NCBI GenBank assembly: GCA_964457945.1
Contig: CAYWFX010000002.1
Coordinates: 62,001-126,000 of the forward strand
Source of the DNA: PHAA01 sp964457945
Lineage (GTDB): Bacteria; Bacillota; Syntrophomonadia; Syntrophomonadales; Syntrophomonadaceae
DNA: 64,000 nt
Direction: 5' to 3'
Under the pieces are notes generated by a model that had not been told where the DNA came from, searched no databases, and saw nothing but the letters and a program-made list of their open reading frames with translations. Position 1 is the stretch's first letter. Each line of letters opens with the position of its first letter. Both the position numbers and the translations under genes were made by a program. Positions 26,062 through 35,399 of the stretch are shown here, piece after piece.

Positions 26062-26931
26062 GGGACGTTCTTTTTGTTGGCTAAAGACTAGGCATTGAAA
26101 ACAATATCTACACTCATCCCGGTAACTCGGGAAATCTGTCTTAGCGATACGCCGTCGATTGTTTTGATTTTTCTCAAAATCTCGTTTCGTTTTGCCTTTT
26201 CCATGCCTTGAAGCCTTCCGATTGGTTCACCGCTCATCAATTTGTCAATCTCTGTTTTGACTTCGCTATCGGTCTTACGGTATTTGACCTCATATTCCAG
26301 GCATTTATCTTCATTTTCTCGCTTCATGAATTCTTGAAATGCCTGTATTGATTTCTCTCGGTCTTGATTAATAACGCCCAAGGCGAAACTTGGTTCGCTT
26401 AATCCGTACAGATACTCCCTGGTTCCATAATAAGCATGGATACTGCTCCATCGATAATTTTCCGGTTCTTGAACCATTCCAGCTTTGACCGGATTGTTGT
26501 GTATGTAGCGGATTACCGTTAACAAGTAGTCGTCGTTTTCAACGCATTCGCTTCTGTAACGGCCTTGAAAGACGTGACCGCTTCGCCCGTATTTCTGGTT
26601 ATACCACCAGGCATAGCTGGTGCCGATCCGGCTCATGATACGCGATATCGTATCGGTGTTTTCTCTAACCAGCAGATGAATATGGTTCGTCATTAGGCAG
26701 TATCCGTAAACCACAAACTGATCTTCCGATTTCATCTGATCTATCGTTTCTAAAAAACGTTGATAATCGTCATTGTCGTAAAAGATATCCTGTCGGTTGA
26801 TTCCCCGCAAAATAACGTGGTAAACGCCACTTTCGCTCCGCTCTCTTGGTCTCCTCATTTTCACAAACACTCCAAATATTTTTTACCATTATATCAAACC
26901 AATAAAAAATAGCCAACAAAAAGAACGTCCC
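26062..26931. mobile_element. RAYT element with 21-bp inverted ends
   Basis: GGGACGTTCTTTTTGTTGGCT at 26062-26082 is the exact inverse of 26911-26931. The pair encloses the RAYT gene. Just outside the left end, 26015-26064 has a degenerate run of ACCAACA...GGGGG units, and outside the right end comes CTCCGTTGGC. The GGGAC core matches the palindromes elsewhere in the window. The right end lies 13 bases from the start of the second 956-bp LysR repeat. Confidence 0.85.
26088..26858 (-). CDS. REP-associated tyrosine transposase (RAYT, Y1_Tnp/IS200-like)
   Basis: 256 residues from ATG 26858 (MRRPRERSESGVYHVILRG). The HUH metal motif NHIHLLV lies at about 58-64 and the tyrosine region (SYAWWYNQKYGRSGHVFQGR) at about 81-100. 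The C-terminal ~100 residues carry an HTH-like tail (MEKAKRNEILRKIKTIDGVS). RAYTs nick single-stranded REP palindromes and are thought to spread them. In-frame GTG codons further upstream leave the start slightly open. The promoter has TATAAT about 45 bases ahead. Confidence 0.94.
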   Translation of the reverse strand: MRRPRERSESGVYHVILRGINRQDIFYDNDDYQRFLETIDQMKSEDQFVVYGYCLMTNHIHLLVRENTDTISRIMSRIGTSYAWWYNQKYGRSGHVFQGRYRSECVENDDYLLTVIRYIHNNPVKAGMVQEPENYRWSSIHAYYGTREYLYGLSEPSFALGVINQDREKSIQAFQEFMKRENEDKCLEYEVKYRKTDSEVKTEIDKLMSGEPIGRLQGMEKAKRNEILRKIKTIDGVSLRQISRVTGMSVDIVFNA

Positions 26932-26944
26932 TCCGTTGGCACCT

Positions 26945-27900
26945 TTGATTGTTGTTTATTGAAATTATTTTCCTATTATTGAATTCGATAGAAGGCTGTA
27001 CTAGTTGTCTTTAATAATACCATTTAAGGCATCAATATAAATCATTGCGAGTTGACTAAGGTTAATGTTCTTGTGGGAAATCCAACCTACAGTTATCTCC
27101 TCGTTAAGATCCAATGGCACAGCAATGATGTCATTCCCATTTAAATCAGAGCTTAGAATTCCTGTTGAGATGGTGTATCCATTTAAACCTATTAATAAGT
27201 TGAAAAGGGTTGCTCGATCGCTTACTTTAATATTTTTCTTATGCGAAAGAGTGCTCAGAATCTCCTCTGAAAAGTAAAAGGAATTATATTCGCCCTGTTC
27301 AAAGGACAGGTAAGGATAATCTTCTAAATCCGCGAGAGTAACCTTGTTTTGCTTGGCAAGAGGGTTTTTTATGCTGATAAACACATGCGGTTGGGCTGCC
27401 AATAGTTTAGTAAATTTGAGGTTGTTTTCCTTAAACAGTTTGTTTAGCACCTTTGAATTGAACTCGTTTATGTACAAAATACCTATTTCACTGCGAAGAT
27501 TTTTTACGTCTTCTATAATTTCATAGGTTTTGGTTTCTCTCAGAGTAAAGTCATACTCATCAATACCATATTTTTTTACCAAGTCAACGAACGCGTTAAC
27601 TGCAAAAGCATAATGCTGGGTCGATACCGAAAAATGCTGTGCCGAGGGTTTCGCATTCAGATATCGCTTTTCCAGTAATTCTGTTTGTTCAATTATTTGC
27701 CGAGCATAAGCTAAAAATTCCGCACCCTCAACAGTAACACTAATACCTCGATTGGTACGCTCAAAAATGGTTTTATTTATTTCTGCTTCAAGCTCTCTAA
27801 TTGCCTTGGAAAGGCTGGGCTGAGAAACAAAAAGCTTTTTAGCAGCGATGTTGATTGAACCAGATTTGGCAACTTCAATTGCATATTTTAGTTGCTGTAA
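26945..27900. repeat. 956-bp direct repeat, copy 2 (LysR gene)
   Basis: Matches 23991-24946 throughout at an offset of 2954. Its lower-coordinate end abuts RAYT-element DNA, so the terminator found after copy 1 is absent. Confidence 0.9.
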
Positions 27901-27906
27901 TGTCAT
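27001..27906 (-). CDS. LysR-family transcriptional regulator, copy 2
   Basis: 301 residues, identical to the product of 24047-24952. It starts 31 bases after the stop of the nuclease-like gene and on the same strand, so it may be the third gene of the ATPase-nuclease operon. The ribosome-binding region (GGTGGTGAAAT) differs from that of copy 1. Confidence 0.93.
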   Translation of the reverse strand: MTLQQLKYAIEVAKSGSINIAAKKLFVSQPSLSKAIRELEAEINKTIFERTNRGISVTVEGAEFLAYARQIIEQTELLEKRYLNAKPSAQHFSVSTQHYAFAVNAFVDLVKKYGIDEYDFTLRETKTYEIIEDVKNLRSEIGILYINEFNSKVLNKLFKENNLKFTKLLAAQPHVFISIKNPLAKQNKVTLADLEDYPYLSFEQGEYNSFYFSEEILSTLSHKKNIKVSDRATLFNLLIGLNGYTISTGILSSDLNGNDIIAVPLDLNEEITVGWISHKNINLSQLAMIYIDALNGIIKDN

Positions 27907-27937
27907 ATTTCACCACCAATATATCAAACTCTACTCT

Positions 27938-28462
27938 TCATGTCATCATATTGACCAGCAATCCATGTCTATGTGCCAATAATTCATTTAGGACAATAAC
28001 GTCCAGGGGCCAAGTTTTGATCGTAGCAGCAAGTTTCCTTTTTAGAGCATCATTTACCGGAGAAAGCCATTCCGCCGTATGATCTTTAATAACCAAGATT
28101 AGTTTGATTTTCAAAGTATCAAAAGCAAGACCTTTAAAGCCGATTGGAACTTCGTTGTTGCTATCTTCATGACGTTCAAAACAGAGTGCCACTCCTAATG
28201 TTAAAGCATTTAATAATTTTTCAGCAATTTCCGTTATGTAATCATCAAATCTATATCGAGATTCTCCATTTGCCGGGTTGGGGGAACTTATTTTTGCTTC
28301 CAGCACAAAAAGTGAATTTTGGTCAGGTTGTAGCAACAAAAATTCAGCTATTTTTACCCCGGTTTGTAATTTTCTATATACTGCTGAGTCTTCAATCCAA
28401 AAGCAATGCTCGTCCATAAATGGTCCAAAATTCATACCTGATTCTTGAATTATCACTGCCAT
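27938..28462 (-). CDS. Nuclease-like partner of the ATPase (PD-(D/E)xK-type candidate)
   Basis: 174 residues, no membrane segment. The stretch VKIAEFLLLQPDQNSLFVLE followed by AKISSPNP has the beta-strand plus E-x-K spacing (E40, E55, K57) of PD-(D/E)xK restriction-type nucleases, but this is a motif reading only. Its ATG overlaps the ATPase stop (TAATG), so both are made from one transcript and probably form a complex. I do not recognise a named family. The pairing resembles two-gene ATPase-effector defence modules. Confidence 0.6.
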   Translation of the reverse strand: MAVIIQESGMNFGPFMDEHCFWIEDSAVYRKLQTGVKIAEFLLLQPDQNSLFVLEAKISSPNPANGESRYRFDDYITEIAEKLLNALTLGVALCFERHEDSNNEVPIGFKGLAFDTLKIKLILVIKDHTAEWLSPVNDALKRKLAATIKTWPLDVIVLNELLAHRHGLLVNMMT

Positions 28463-29484
28463 TAGCCTAATACCCCAGCTATTTCTTCCTCATACAATCG
28501 TATGGATTCATTTATAATCGGATTATTAGGAACACCATCCTGCAAATCATCATATTGCACTTTTTGATCCTCAGTATTATGCAAAGATATAAGCGGGATG
28601 GACATATTTTTTTGTCTGGCAATCAAACATAGCTTCTTAATTACGAAATAAGAATGGCTAGCCAGGAAAAATTGGATGCCCCGTTCTGCTAGAACCGCTA
28701 TGATGTCCATAAAATCCGAAATTGCAGCTGGGTGCAAAGCTGATTCCGGCTCATCAATAAAAATAATAGAATTCGGTTCCAGATAACGATTAGCCAAAAG
28801 AGAATCCAGTATGGCAATTTTTTTTATTCCCTCGGCGGTAACCCCGATGGCAAATTTTTGATGACCTTTCTTGAATAGCCATCGTTTAGAGGCTTCGTCA
28901 TATTCCACTTTGCCATCTAATATTTTTTCCAGTGCTTTTCTTGAATCAGCAAATTCAACATAATTCTTTCCGCCTTTTCTAGGCAAAGCTAGAGCCCGTA
29001 CTAAATCAAGATAGGTGTCGTCAAAACCAAATAGTCTATCCTTTTCACGGGATTCTAAAATAATATGATAGAGAGAAAGGACTTCTTTAGATGGTAGAAA
29101 AATCGAATTATATGGCCGGGGTAAAGTCTGATTCCGTAGCGTTTGAATCTGTTTGCTGGTGTCCTTGCCAAATGAATAGGAGAATTCTCTATTTTCAAGG
29201 CTTATCTCAAAGAAAAGAGCTTCACTTGCACTCTTAGAAACCAGATCTCCTATTTTTTCAGTTTGGAAGGTCCAATACAGCTTTTCTGCTAATATCTCCA
29301 TTTCTGTGCGTTTGTCATCTCCGCGCCTATATTCTTCTATAGTGCGCATAGAAGAGTATAGTGCCTTGAGCAAAAATGATTTACCACTACTATTCTCACC
29401 AATTATTAAATTGATGCTCTGCAAGTCGTCCCATTTTAAATCTCTAAGAGGCCCATAGTTTTTCATCGATACGTGATTTAACAC
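28462..29484 (-). CDS. AAA_15/AAA_21-type (OLD/SMC-like) ATPase
   Basis: 340 residues. Walker A GENSSGKS at 29-36; Walker B IIFIDEPESALHP at about 236-248 followed by the H-loop region FFLASHSYFVIKKL. An insert of ~180 residues separates the two motifs, as in ABC-type ATPases of the OLD/RecF/AriA group. GTG 29484 is preceded by GGGAGG. It is the first gene of an ATPase-nuclease(-LysR) operon. Such ATPases act as sensors or regulators of a coupled effector. Confidence 0.88.
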   Translation of the reverse strand: MLNHVSMKNYGPLRDLKWDDLQSINLIIGENSSGKSFLLKALYSSMRTIEEYRRGDDKRTEMEILAEKLYWTFQTEKIGDLVSKSASEALFFEISLENREFSYSFGKDTSKQIQTLRNQTLPRPYNSIFLPSKEVLSLYHIILESREKDRLFGFDDTYLDLVRALALPRKGGKNYVEFADSRKALEKILDGKVEYDEASKRWLFKKGHQKFAIGVTAEGIKKIAILDSLLANRYLEPNSIIFIDEPESALHPAAISDFMDIIAVLAERGIQFFLASHSYFVIKKLCLIARQKNMSIPLISLHNTEDQKVQYDDLQDGVPNNPIINESIRLYEEEIAGVLG

Positions 29485-29790
29485 AGGCTACCCTCCCTTA
29501 ATATACTAGACTTTATATTCCATCATTATTGACCAATTCCTTTAATATATTCGCCAACCCTGCTTGCTCATTTCCAATGTGACATATTTCCGATGGATTC
29601 AGAGCTAGTAATATACTTTAAGAATTCGCAAACGCGTTCACGCTTGTTTCAGTAATCCTCAACTTTTCTTCTGGGTATATTATAACACAACACAAATCCA
29701 TTTTATGGGAATAACATCAATACCTTTGTTGAATCCCCACTACCCTAACCCCTAGAGAAAGGCGGCTGATAACGTCCCACACATAAATCA
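29485..29790. other. 306-bp intergenic region ahead of the ATPase operon
   Basis: Minus-strand TATAAT at 29679-29684 lacks a good -35 hexamer. No gene, hairpin terminator or repeat is evident. It separates the response-regulator gene from the ATPase operon. Confidence 0.4.
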
Positions 29791-30474
29791 TTATTTGTTG
29801 GTATTATTATCAACACCCATCAAACCTTCTCGCCATGCATATACAGCGGCCTTGGTACGGTCAGCCAGGTGAAGCTTGCTTAAAACATTACTTACGTGGG
29901 ACTTAACTGTTTTTTCGCTAATTATCAGTTTATTGGCTATATCTGCATTGGAGCAGCCATCTGCTACTAGTTTCAAGACTTCAATTTCTCGTTCGCTCAG
30001 GCCAGCGAAGGGGTTTATATTCTCTGCTTGGCCATGTTGCAGGCTGTTCACCAGTTGAGCAGCTACCTGAGGATGAATCGTAGTTTCTCCCCGGAAGGCA
30101 CGGCGAATGGCATCGGCGAGAGCTGTCGGCGTAACATCTTTTAACAAGTAAGATATTGCCCCGGCCTGTATAACAGGAAGAATAAATTCCTTATTGTCAT
30201 AAGAAGTGAGGATTAGTATCTGGGTTCGCGGACTGACATTCTTTATTTGGCGGCAGGCATCAACACACTTCATTCCAGGCATAAGCAGATCCATAATCAG
30301 GACATCCGGTGCCAGCTCCGAACACAAGCTTAGTGCTTCCTGCCCCGAGGAAGCTTCACCGACCAGTTCCATGTCGGCTTGAGTTTCCAGATAGGCCCTG
30401 ATGCCCTGCCGAACCAGTGGATGATCATCCGCTATGACTAATGTAATTTGGTCTTCACTTGTTTCCATCATCAC
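29791..30474 (-). CDS. NarL/LuxR-family response regulator
   Basis: 227 residues. Receiver domain with the acidic pair DD (16-17), phosphoacceptor D62 in LIMDLLMPG and the lysine in LLKDVT (about 111). The C-terminal LuxR HTH reads LSEREIEVLKLVADGCSNAD, then SEKTVKSHVSNVLSKL. GTG 30474 has GGAGG 8 bases ahead and overlaps the kinase gene by 20 bases. It probably controls the divergent RND pump genes. Confidence 0.94.
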   Translation of the reverse strand: MMMETSEDQITLVIADDHPLVRQGIRAYLETQADMELVGEASSGQEALSLCSELAPDVLIMDLLMPGMKCVDACRQIKNVSPRTQILILTSYDNKEFILPVIQAGAISYLLKDVTPTALADAIRRAFRGETTIHPQVAAQLVNSLQHGQAENINPFAGLSEREIEVLKLVADGCSNADIANKLIISEKTVKSHVSNVLSKLHLADRTKAAVYAWREGLMGVDNNTNK

Positions 30475-31942
30475 TAAGAATACCTCCGCATTGGATTTTT
30501 ATGCTGGTTCCGTAGCCTAGCTGGCTGAACAGTTCAAAACGACCTTGGGGAAGAGCTTCCACCCGGTGACGCATGTTATCCAGCCCCATCCCGGACGTAT
30601 TACCGGCAGCTGGAATAAACCCTACTCCATCATCGGTAAATACCAGTATTAACTTATCTTGGTTAATCGTCATTTCCATAGTAACCGACGAGGCCTGGCT
30701 GTGTCTGGCGGTATTGGTTAAAGCTTCGTTGATAACCTTGGTCAATTCATGGACAACAGAAGTCGGAACCAGTTCAGGGGCAACAACAAAATGCCCACAG
30801 TTTATGCCGGTTTGCCAGGACCATTTTTCCACCATTCTTTTCAGCGTACCGGCCAGGCTGATCCTCCCATTTGGTGAACGTAATTCCTGTAAAAGCGCAT
30901 TCAGGTCATCCTGTACCATCTGGGCCATCTTTTCAACCTCATTCAACCTGAGCAGGGCGGCGACAGAATCCTTAGGAATTAGCGAGCGGGCAGCACCAAG
31001 CTGCAAAGAAATGGCAAACATCTTTTGCTTTACGGTATCATGCAGTTCACGAGCCATTCGGGTGCGTTCGTCCATTGTAGCTACCTCTTGGCGCAGTAAA
31101 AGCAAGTCATGCAATTCTACAGCCATTTGGTTTAAGCGGGTTCCCAACTGTCCCAGTTCGTCATCTGAATTATCGGCGATCATACAGCGGAAATCACCTT
31201 TACTCCAGGACATGGTTGTATCTGAGAAGGTCTTAAATCTGCGTGTGAATCTTCGAGAAAACAGCGCACCGTAAATCAAGCCGATTAACACTGCCCCCAA
31301 TCCTATAATTAAGGTTACGGGCAAGAGTAAAATTTTAAAAACTGCTGCTGCCATGCCAAGCAAAGGAAGCTCCAGCCTGGCATATAACATGCCTACCTTT
31401 TTTCCATTGGCACATTTAACTGGAGCTGCAGCTATAGAAACAAACTGCATCAAACCGTTTGATAAAATCAGTCCTGAACTGTGTCCCTGAAGTGCCTGGG
31501 CGACTATTGGTTTTTCATCTGGAGTTAACAGTTCCCGTAGATCTCTTCCTTCCGGCCACCGCAGATCTGGATCTCCTACCAGAATCTTACCGTCGGGGTC
31601 AGTGACTACTGATGTTAGCCATTGGTTTTCGCGAGTTAGTACTTGCAATTTAGCCGGACCCAGCTCAATAAATGTTACCAAATCACTGACCGGTTCCAGC
31701 ATAAGCTTGCGAACCGTGGCAATATCCGGGGATGTAGCTTGCAGCGGAACAACAAACCAGCTGGCGGCTGTTTCTACATCTCTAAGCAAACCATTCGTTT
31801 TTATATATTCTAATTGCTGGTTTAAAGAATAAGCCAGTCCCGTCAGTTCGAGCACTATTACCGCCAATAGTGAAGCGGCTACATAGGACAACGTAAACCT
31901 CCAAAGCAGGCTGTTAAAGGGATAACGATCAAAGCGCCGCAT
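30455..31942 (-). CDS. NarL-type sensor histidine kinase
   Basis: 495 residues. TM1 at about 10-33, a ~160-residue extracytoplasmic sensor, TM2 at about 200-225, a HAMP domain, a HisKA_3 phosphoacceptor (MARELHDTVKQKMFAIS) and an HATPase domain with N-box INEALTNTARHSQ and DDGVGF. It phosphorylates the adjacent response regulator. The signal is unknown; divergent orientation to the RND genes suggests export substrates or envelope stress. Confidence 0.93.
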   Translation of the reverse strand: MRRFDRYPFNSLLWRFTLSYVAASLLAVIVLELTGLAYSLNQQLEYIKTNGLLRDVETAASWFVVPLQATSPDIATVRKLMLEPVSDLVTFIELGPAKLQVLTRENQWLTSVVTDPDGKILVGDPDLRWPEGRDLRELLTPDEKPIVAQALQGHSSGLILSNGLMQFVSIAAAPVKCANGKKVGMLYARLELPLLGMAAAVFKILLLPVTLIIGLGAVLIGLIYGALFSRRFTRRFKTFSDTTMSWSKGDFRCMIADNSDDELGQLGTRLNQMAVELHDLLLLRQEVATMDERTRMARELHDTVKQKMFAISLQLGAARSLIPKDSVAALLRLNEVEKMAQMVQDDLNALLQELRSPNGRISLAGTLKRMVEKWSWQTGINCGHFVVAPELVPTSVVHELTKVINEALTNTARHSQASSVTMEMTINQDKLILVFTDDGVGFIPAAGNTSGMGLDNMRHRVEALPQGRFELFSQLGYGTSIKIQCGGILSDDGNK

Positions 31943-32303
31943 ATTTATTCCTCCTATAGCTACATTTCATTACAGCTTAAATCATTATGGCATTCATTGT
32001 AAATCGGTCTCGGGAAGGATTCCATCAATCATAAAATAATACTCAGGGCTTATTGTGAATCCGGCTTATAGGCGATGTGCTCTGCTAACCTGATCAATTA
32101 ACATATAAAGAAATGACTAGGCCCATGGGCGTAGCCTATTGTAATGAAAGTAATCAACTTATTGGGAGAGGTCGTAATTCAGCCAGACTAATACTATGCA
32201 TATTGAGCCCTGCCAAAATAATCGGGCCTATCATTCTCTAGTTGAGCTATTTAAGCAGAAGGGGCTTAAGAAAATTAGACAGGGGAGGGGAAAGCTAAGA
32301 ACA
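31943..32303. other. Divergent intergenic region, kinase / RND pump
   Basis: 361 bases. No convincing sigma-A hexamer pairs or strong hairpins. A short inverted TAGGC...GCCTA occurs near 32119-32140. A frame from 32196 runs into the RND gene, but without a better ribosome-binding site than the chosen start. Binding sites for the NarL-type regulator would be expected here. Confidence 0.4.
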
Positions 32304-35300
32304 ATGAAAATAACGGACATTTCAATTAATAAGCCGATTGCTCTGAGTATGGTGGTGGTGCTTTTCTTGATGATGGGCATGATAAGCTACTTCAAAATCA
32401 GCTCGGAACTGTTTCCGACAGTCAAAACTCCAATCATACAGGTAACCTCCAAATATCCGGGAGCCAGTGCAGAAGCTGTAGAGGAAAAAATATTAAAGCG
32501 TATTGAAGATAGTGTGGCTGATATTTCAGGACTGGACAAAATCAATTCCACGGCCGTTGAAGGAGCCGGCTGGGTGACTTTAAAATTCAAGGCCAATACA
32601 GATGTCAATACTGCTTTTATGGATGTTCAGAAAGCCGTGGAAACCGTCATTGAGGAGCTTCCGAAGGAAGCAACCAGGCCGGCCATACTCAAATATAATC
32701 CTGACGCGATACCTATTCTGATACTTTCAGTTGCTGGCGGACAATCGCAGGAGGAACTAAACAATGCCGCCGCCAAGATTAAGGAAAAACTGGAACGAGT
32801 TCAGGGAATAGGCGGGGTAACTGTTTATGGTGCGATAAAAAAAGAGCTTACGGTAAGAGCAGATAAAGAAAAGCTTAATCTGTACAATGTTACTCTTGAC
32901 CAGATTTCCAGACAGATTCAGTCAGAAAACATAAAGCTGCCTGGGGGTATCATAAACCAACCTGAGCAGGATAGGATTGTGTCAATCAACGGCGAGGCTA
33001 AAAATCCAGAGGAAATAGAGGATATAAGAATACCCTCGGGCAAAGGCTATGTGAGGTTGGGAGGCATTGCGGCAGTAGATCTGGGTTATCCCCGGGAAAA
33101 GGAATTCATAAGAGTCAACGGTCAAAGCGCCGTAATCATACTTGTGCAGCAGCAGGCCGGAGCCAACATGGTGGAAACCGGTACCAGGGCAAGAGAAGCT
33201 CTGGCTGAAATAAAGGACTCTATTAAAGGCATTGAAGTTAAAACCATCCATGATTCATCAGTTTTTATTACTTCAGCTCTTAATGAGACTAAAAGAAATC
33301 TGATTGAAGGCATAATTACAACCTGTATAGTACTGTTTGTGTTTCTGAGACAGTGGAAATCAACCCTGATTGCCATGGTAGCAATACCGACCTCTCTGGT
33401 TGCCACCTTCTTTATGATGTACGCCTTGGGATTTTCCTTCAATATACTATCTTTAATGGGTCTGGCCCTTTGCATAGGCATACTGGTTGATGACTCCGTG
33501 GTTGTTCTGGAAAACATACATCGACATCTAAAAATGGGAAAGGATCCTATAACAGCAGCCCGGGACGGCAGAAGCGAAATAGGTATGGCGGCGATTGCAA
33601 TAACTCTGGGGGATGTAGTAGTTTTTGCCCCCATAGCCTTTATGTCGGGTATGGTTGGCCAGTATTTCAAACAGTTTGGTCTGGTGGTTGTGGTGGCTAC
33701 TTTGTTTTCACTGCTGGTAAGCTTCACTGTGACTCCGGCTATGGCCTCAAGAATGTTTCATCCTCAAGGTTATAAAAAAGCCAGGAAGAGCATTTTCGAT
33801 ATAGTATTGGAGCATTCGGAAAGAGTATTCGGGAAGCTGGAAACCAGACTTGAGGATGGGTATATAAAGCTTCTGAAGCATTCTCTTCAGCATAGAAAAA
33901 AAGTACTTTTGATGATGGTAATAATGTTGGTCATGAGTTTATCTCTGGTATTTACCGGCTTGGTGGGAACAGAATTCATGCCAGCCACTGACGAGGGAGA
34001 GATTAACATAAATCTTGCCCTGACTCCCGGAACCAGCCTCAAGGAGGCAGACGAAAAGGCTAGACAGCTTGAAGAGAGAATAAAAACTCTGAAGGAGCTG
34101 AAGTTCTATTATATCCAAGTCGGAAATGACAATCAGCCCAACAAGGTCACCTATTTTCTGAAGCTGGAAGACAAGAAAAACAGAAGTCGTTCTGACAAGG
34201 AAGTGACAGAAGAACTAAGAAAATGGACTACTGATAACATTAATGGGGCTGAGGTGGTATTTGTAATGCCCAACAGTTCAGACAGCAACAGTAAAGCAAT
34301 AAATTACGGGGTGAAAGGCCCTGAACCTGAGGTGACCAAGGAAATTGCCCGTAAAGTAGCGGTACTTCTGCGAGAAACGCCCGGGACTACCGATGTGGGG
34401 AGTACTTCAGACTACGGGAAGCCGGGCTACAGTATTAGGCTTGACCGAGCTAGGGCTGCACAGTTTGGCATATCTGCCTTGGATGTTAATAATGCAATAA
34501 ACTCAGGCCTGGAGGGAATAAAAGCAGGAACCATCAAGTATAACAACGGAGAGTATAATATAAGGGTTCGTCTGGATAAAGAAGAGCTCCAGGATGAAAA
34601 CGATATAAAAAACCTGTGGGTTACCGGCAGCAACGGAGTCAGTGTGCCCATTGGGCAGATAGCGGATATTGCCTTTACTAATACGCCTACAGCTATTGAC
34701 CGGCAGGACCGCCAAAGAGTCACAACCGTCAGCTGCAATATTGCAGACGGCTTTACTATGGGTAATCTGAGCCGGGAACTGCAAAAAAAATTGGCTGCAA
34801 TGCAACTGCCCCAGGGCTACAGTATTTCATACGGAGCGGAGCAGAAGGAATTTGATGAAACCTTTACAGCCTTATTAAAGGTTTTGGCCCTATCTATAGT
34901 TTTGGTTTATATGTTACTGGTAGTACTCTATGAATCCTTCCTGACACCGGCGATTAGACTACTGGCTTTGCCGGTAGGTTTCATAGGGGCCATCCCTATA
35001 CTGTTCTTGACAAGCAACACCCTGAATCTCATGTCCATGATTGGCCTGATTATGCTGGACGGTCTGGCTGCAAAAAACGGTACACTGCTTGTGGATTATA
35101 CCAACACCCTCATGAATAAAGGAATGGCAATAAGAGAAGCTCTTCTCCTGGCAGGCAAAACAAGGCTTAAGCCTATACTTATGACGTCCTTGGCCATGAT
35201 TGTTGGTATGATCCCGGCAGCCCTGGCTTTCGGCGATGGCAGTGAATTCAAGTCAAGCATGGCGTTGGTTGTAATAGGAGGCATAATATCCTCCACCGTA

Positions 35301-35399
35301 CTTTCACCCATACTTCTTCCGGTTGCATACTCAATAATCCATGATTTTTCAGAGCGCAGGAAGGCAAAAAAAATTATTCAGAATGGGGCAGAGATATAA
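32304..35399 (+). CDS. RND-family efflux transporter (AcrB/SwrC type)
   Basis: 1031 residues from ATG 32304 (MKITDISINKPIALSMVVVL), preceded by GGGGAGGGG. Twelve helices in two halves, with large periplasmic-type loops; the proton-relay aspartates are in GILVDDSVVVLENIHRHL (TM4). Such pumps use the proton gradient to expel drugs, lipids or metals. It abuts the adaptor gene (TAAATG). No outer-membrane channel is encoded here, as in Firmicute SwrC/YerP pumps. Confidence 0.93.
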   Translation: MKITDISINKPIALSMVVVLFLMMGMISYFKISSELFPTVKTPIIQVTSKYPGASAEAVEEKILKRIEDSVADISGLDKINSTAVEGAGWVTLKFKANTDVNTAFMDVQKAVETVIEELPKEATRPAILKYNPDAIPILILSVAGGQSQEELNNAAAKIKEKLERVQGIGGVTVYGAIKKELTVRADKEKLNLYNVTLDQISRQIQSENIKLPGGIINQPEQDRIVSINGEAKNPEEIEDIRIPSGKGYVRLGGIAAVDLGYPREKEFIRVNGQSAVIILVQQQAGANMVETGTRAREALAEIKDSIKGIEVKTIHDSSVFITSALNETKRNLIEGIITTCIVLFVFLRQWKSTLIAMVAIPTSLVATFFMMYALGFSFNILSLMGLALCIGILVDDSVVVLENIHRHLKMGKDPITAARDGRSEIGMAAIAITLGDVVVFAPIAFMSGMVGQYFKQFGLVVVVATLFSLLVSFTVTPAMASRMFHPQGYKKARKSIFDIVLEHSERVFGKLETRLEDGYIKLLKHSLQHRKKVLLMMVIMLVMSLSLVFTGLVGTEFMPATDEGEININLALTPGTSLKEADEKARQLEERIKTLKELKFYYIQVGNDNQPNKVTYFLKLEDKKNRSRSDKEVTEELRKWTTDNINGAEVVFVMPNSSDSNSKAINYGVKGPEPEVTKEIARKVAVLLRETPGTTDVGSTSDYGKPGYSIRLDRARAAQFGISALDVNNAINSGLEGIKAGTIKYNNGEYNIRVRLDKEELQDENDIKNLWVTGSNGVSVPIGQIADIAFTNTPTAIDRQDRQRVTTVSCNIADGFTMGNLSRELQKKLAAMQLPQGYSISYGAEQKEFDETFTALLKVLALSIVLVYMLLVVLYESFLTPAIRLLALPVGFIGAIPILFLTSNTLNLMSMIGLIMLDGLAAKNGTLLVDYTNTLMNKGMAIREALLLAGKTRLKPILMTSLAMIVGMIPAALAFGDGSEFKSSMALVVIGGIISSTVLSPILLPVAYSIIHDFSERRKAKKIIQNGAEI

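Noticed and set aside
26015..26064. Possible CRISPR-like or microsatellite array
   Set aside because: Only about four short, degenerate units without spacers; better explained as RAYT-element edge.
30573..31274. 233-codon plus-strand frame
   Set aside because: Antisense to the histidine kinase gene, serine-rich shadow translation.
32196..32303. N-terminal extension of the RND pump
   Set aside because: Homologues begin at MKITDISI-type starts, and GGGGAGGGG lies just ahead of 32304.
33122..33727. 201-codon minus-strand frame
   Set aside because: Antisense shadow of the RND transporter gene.
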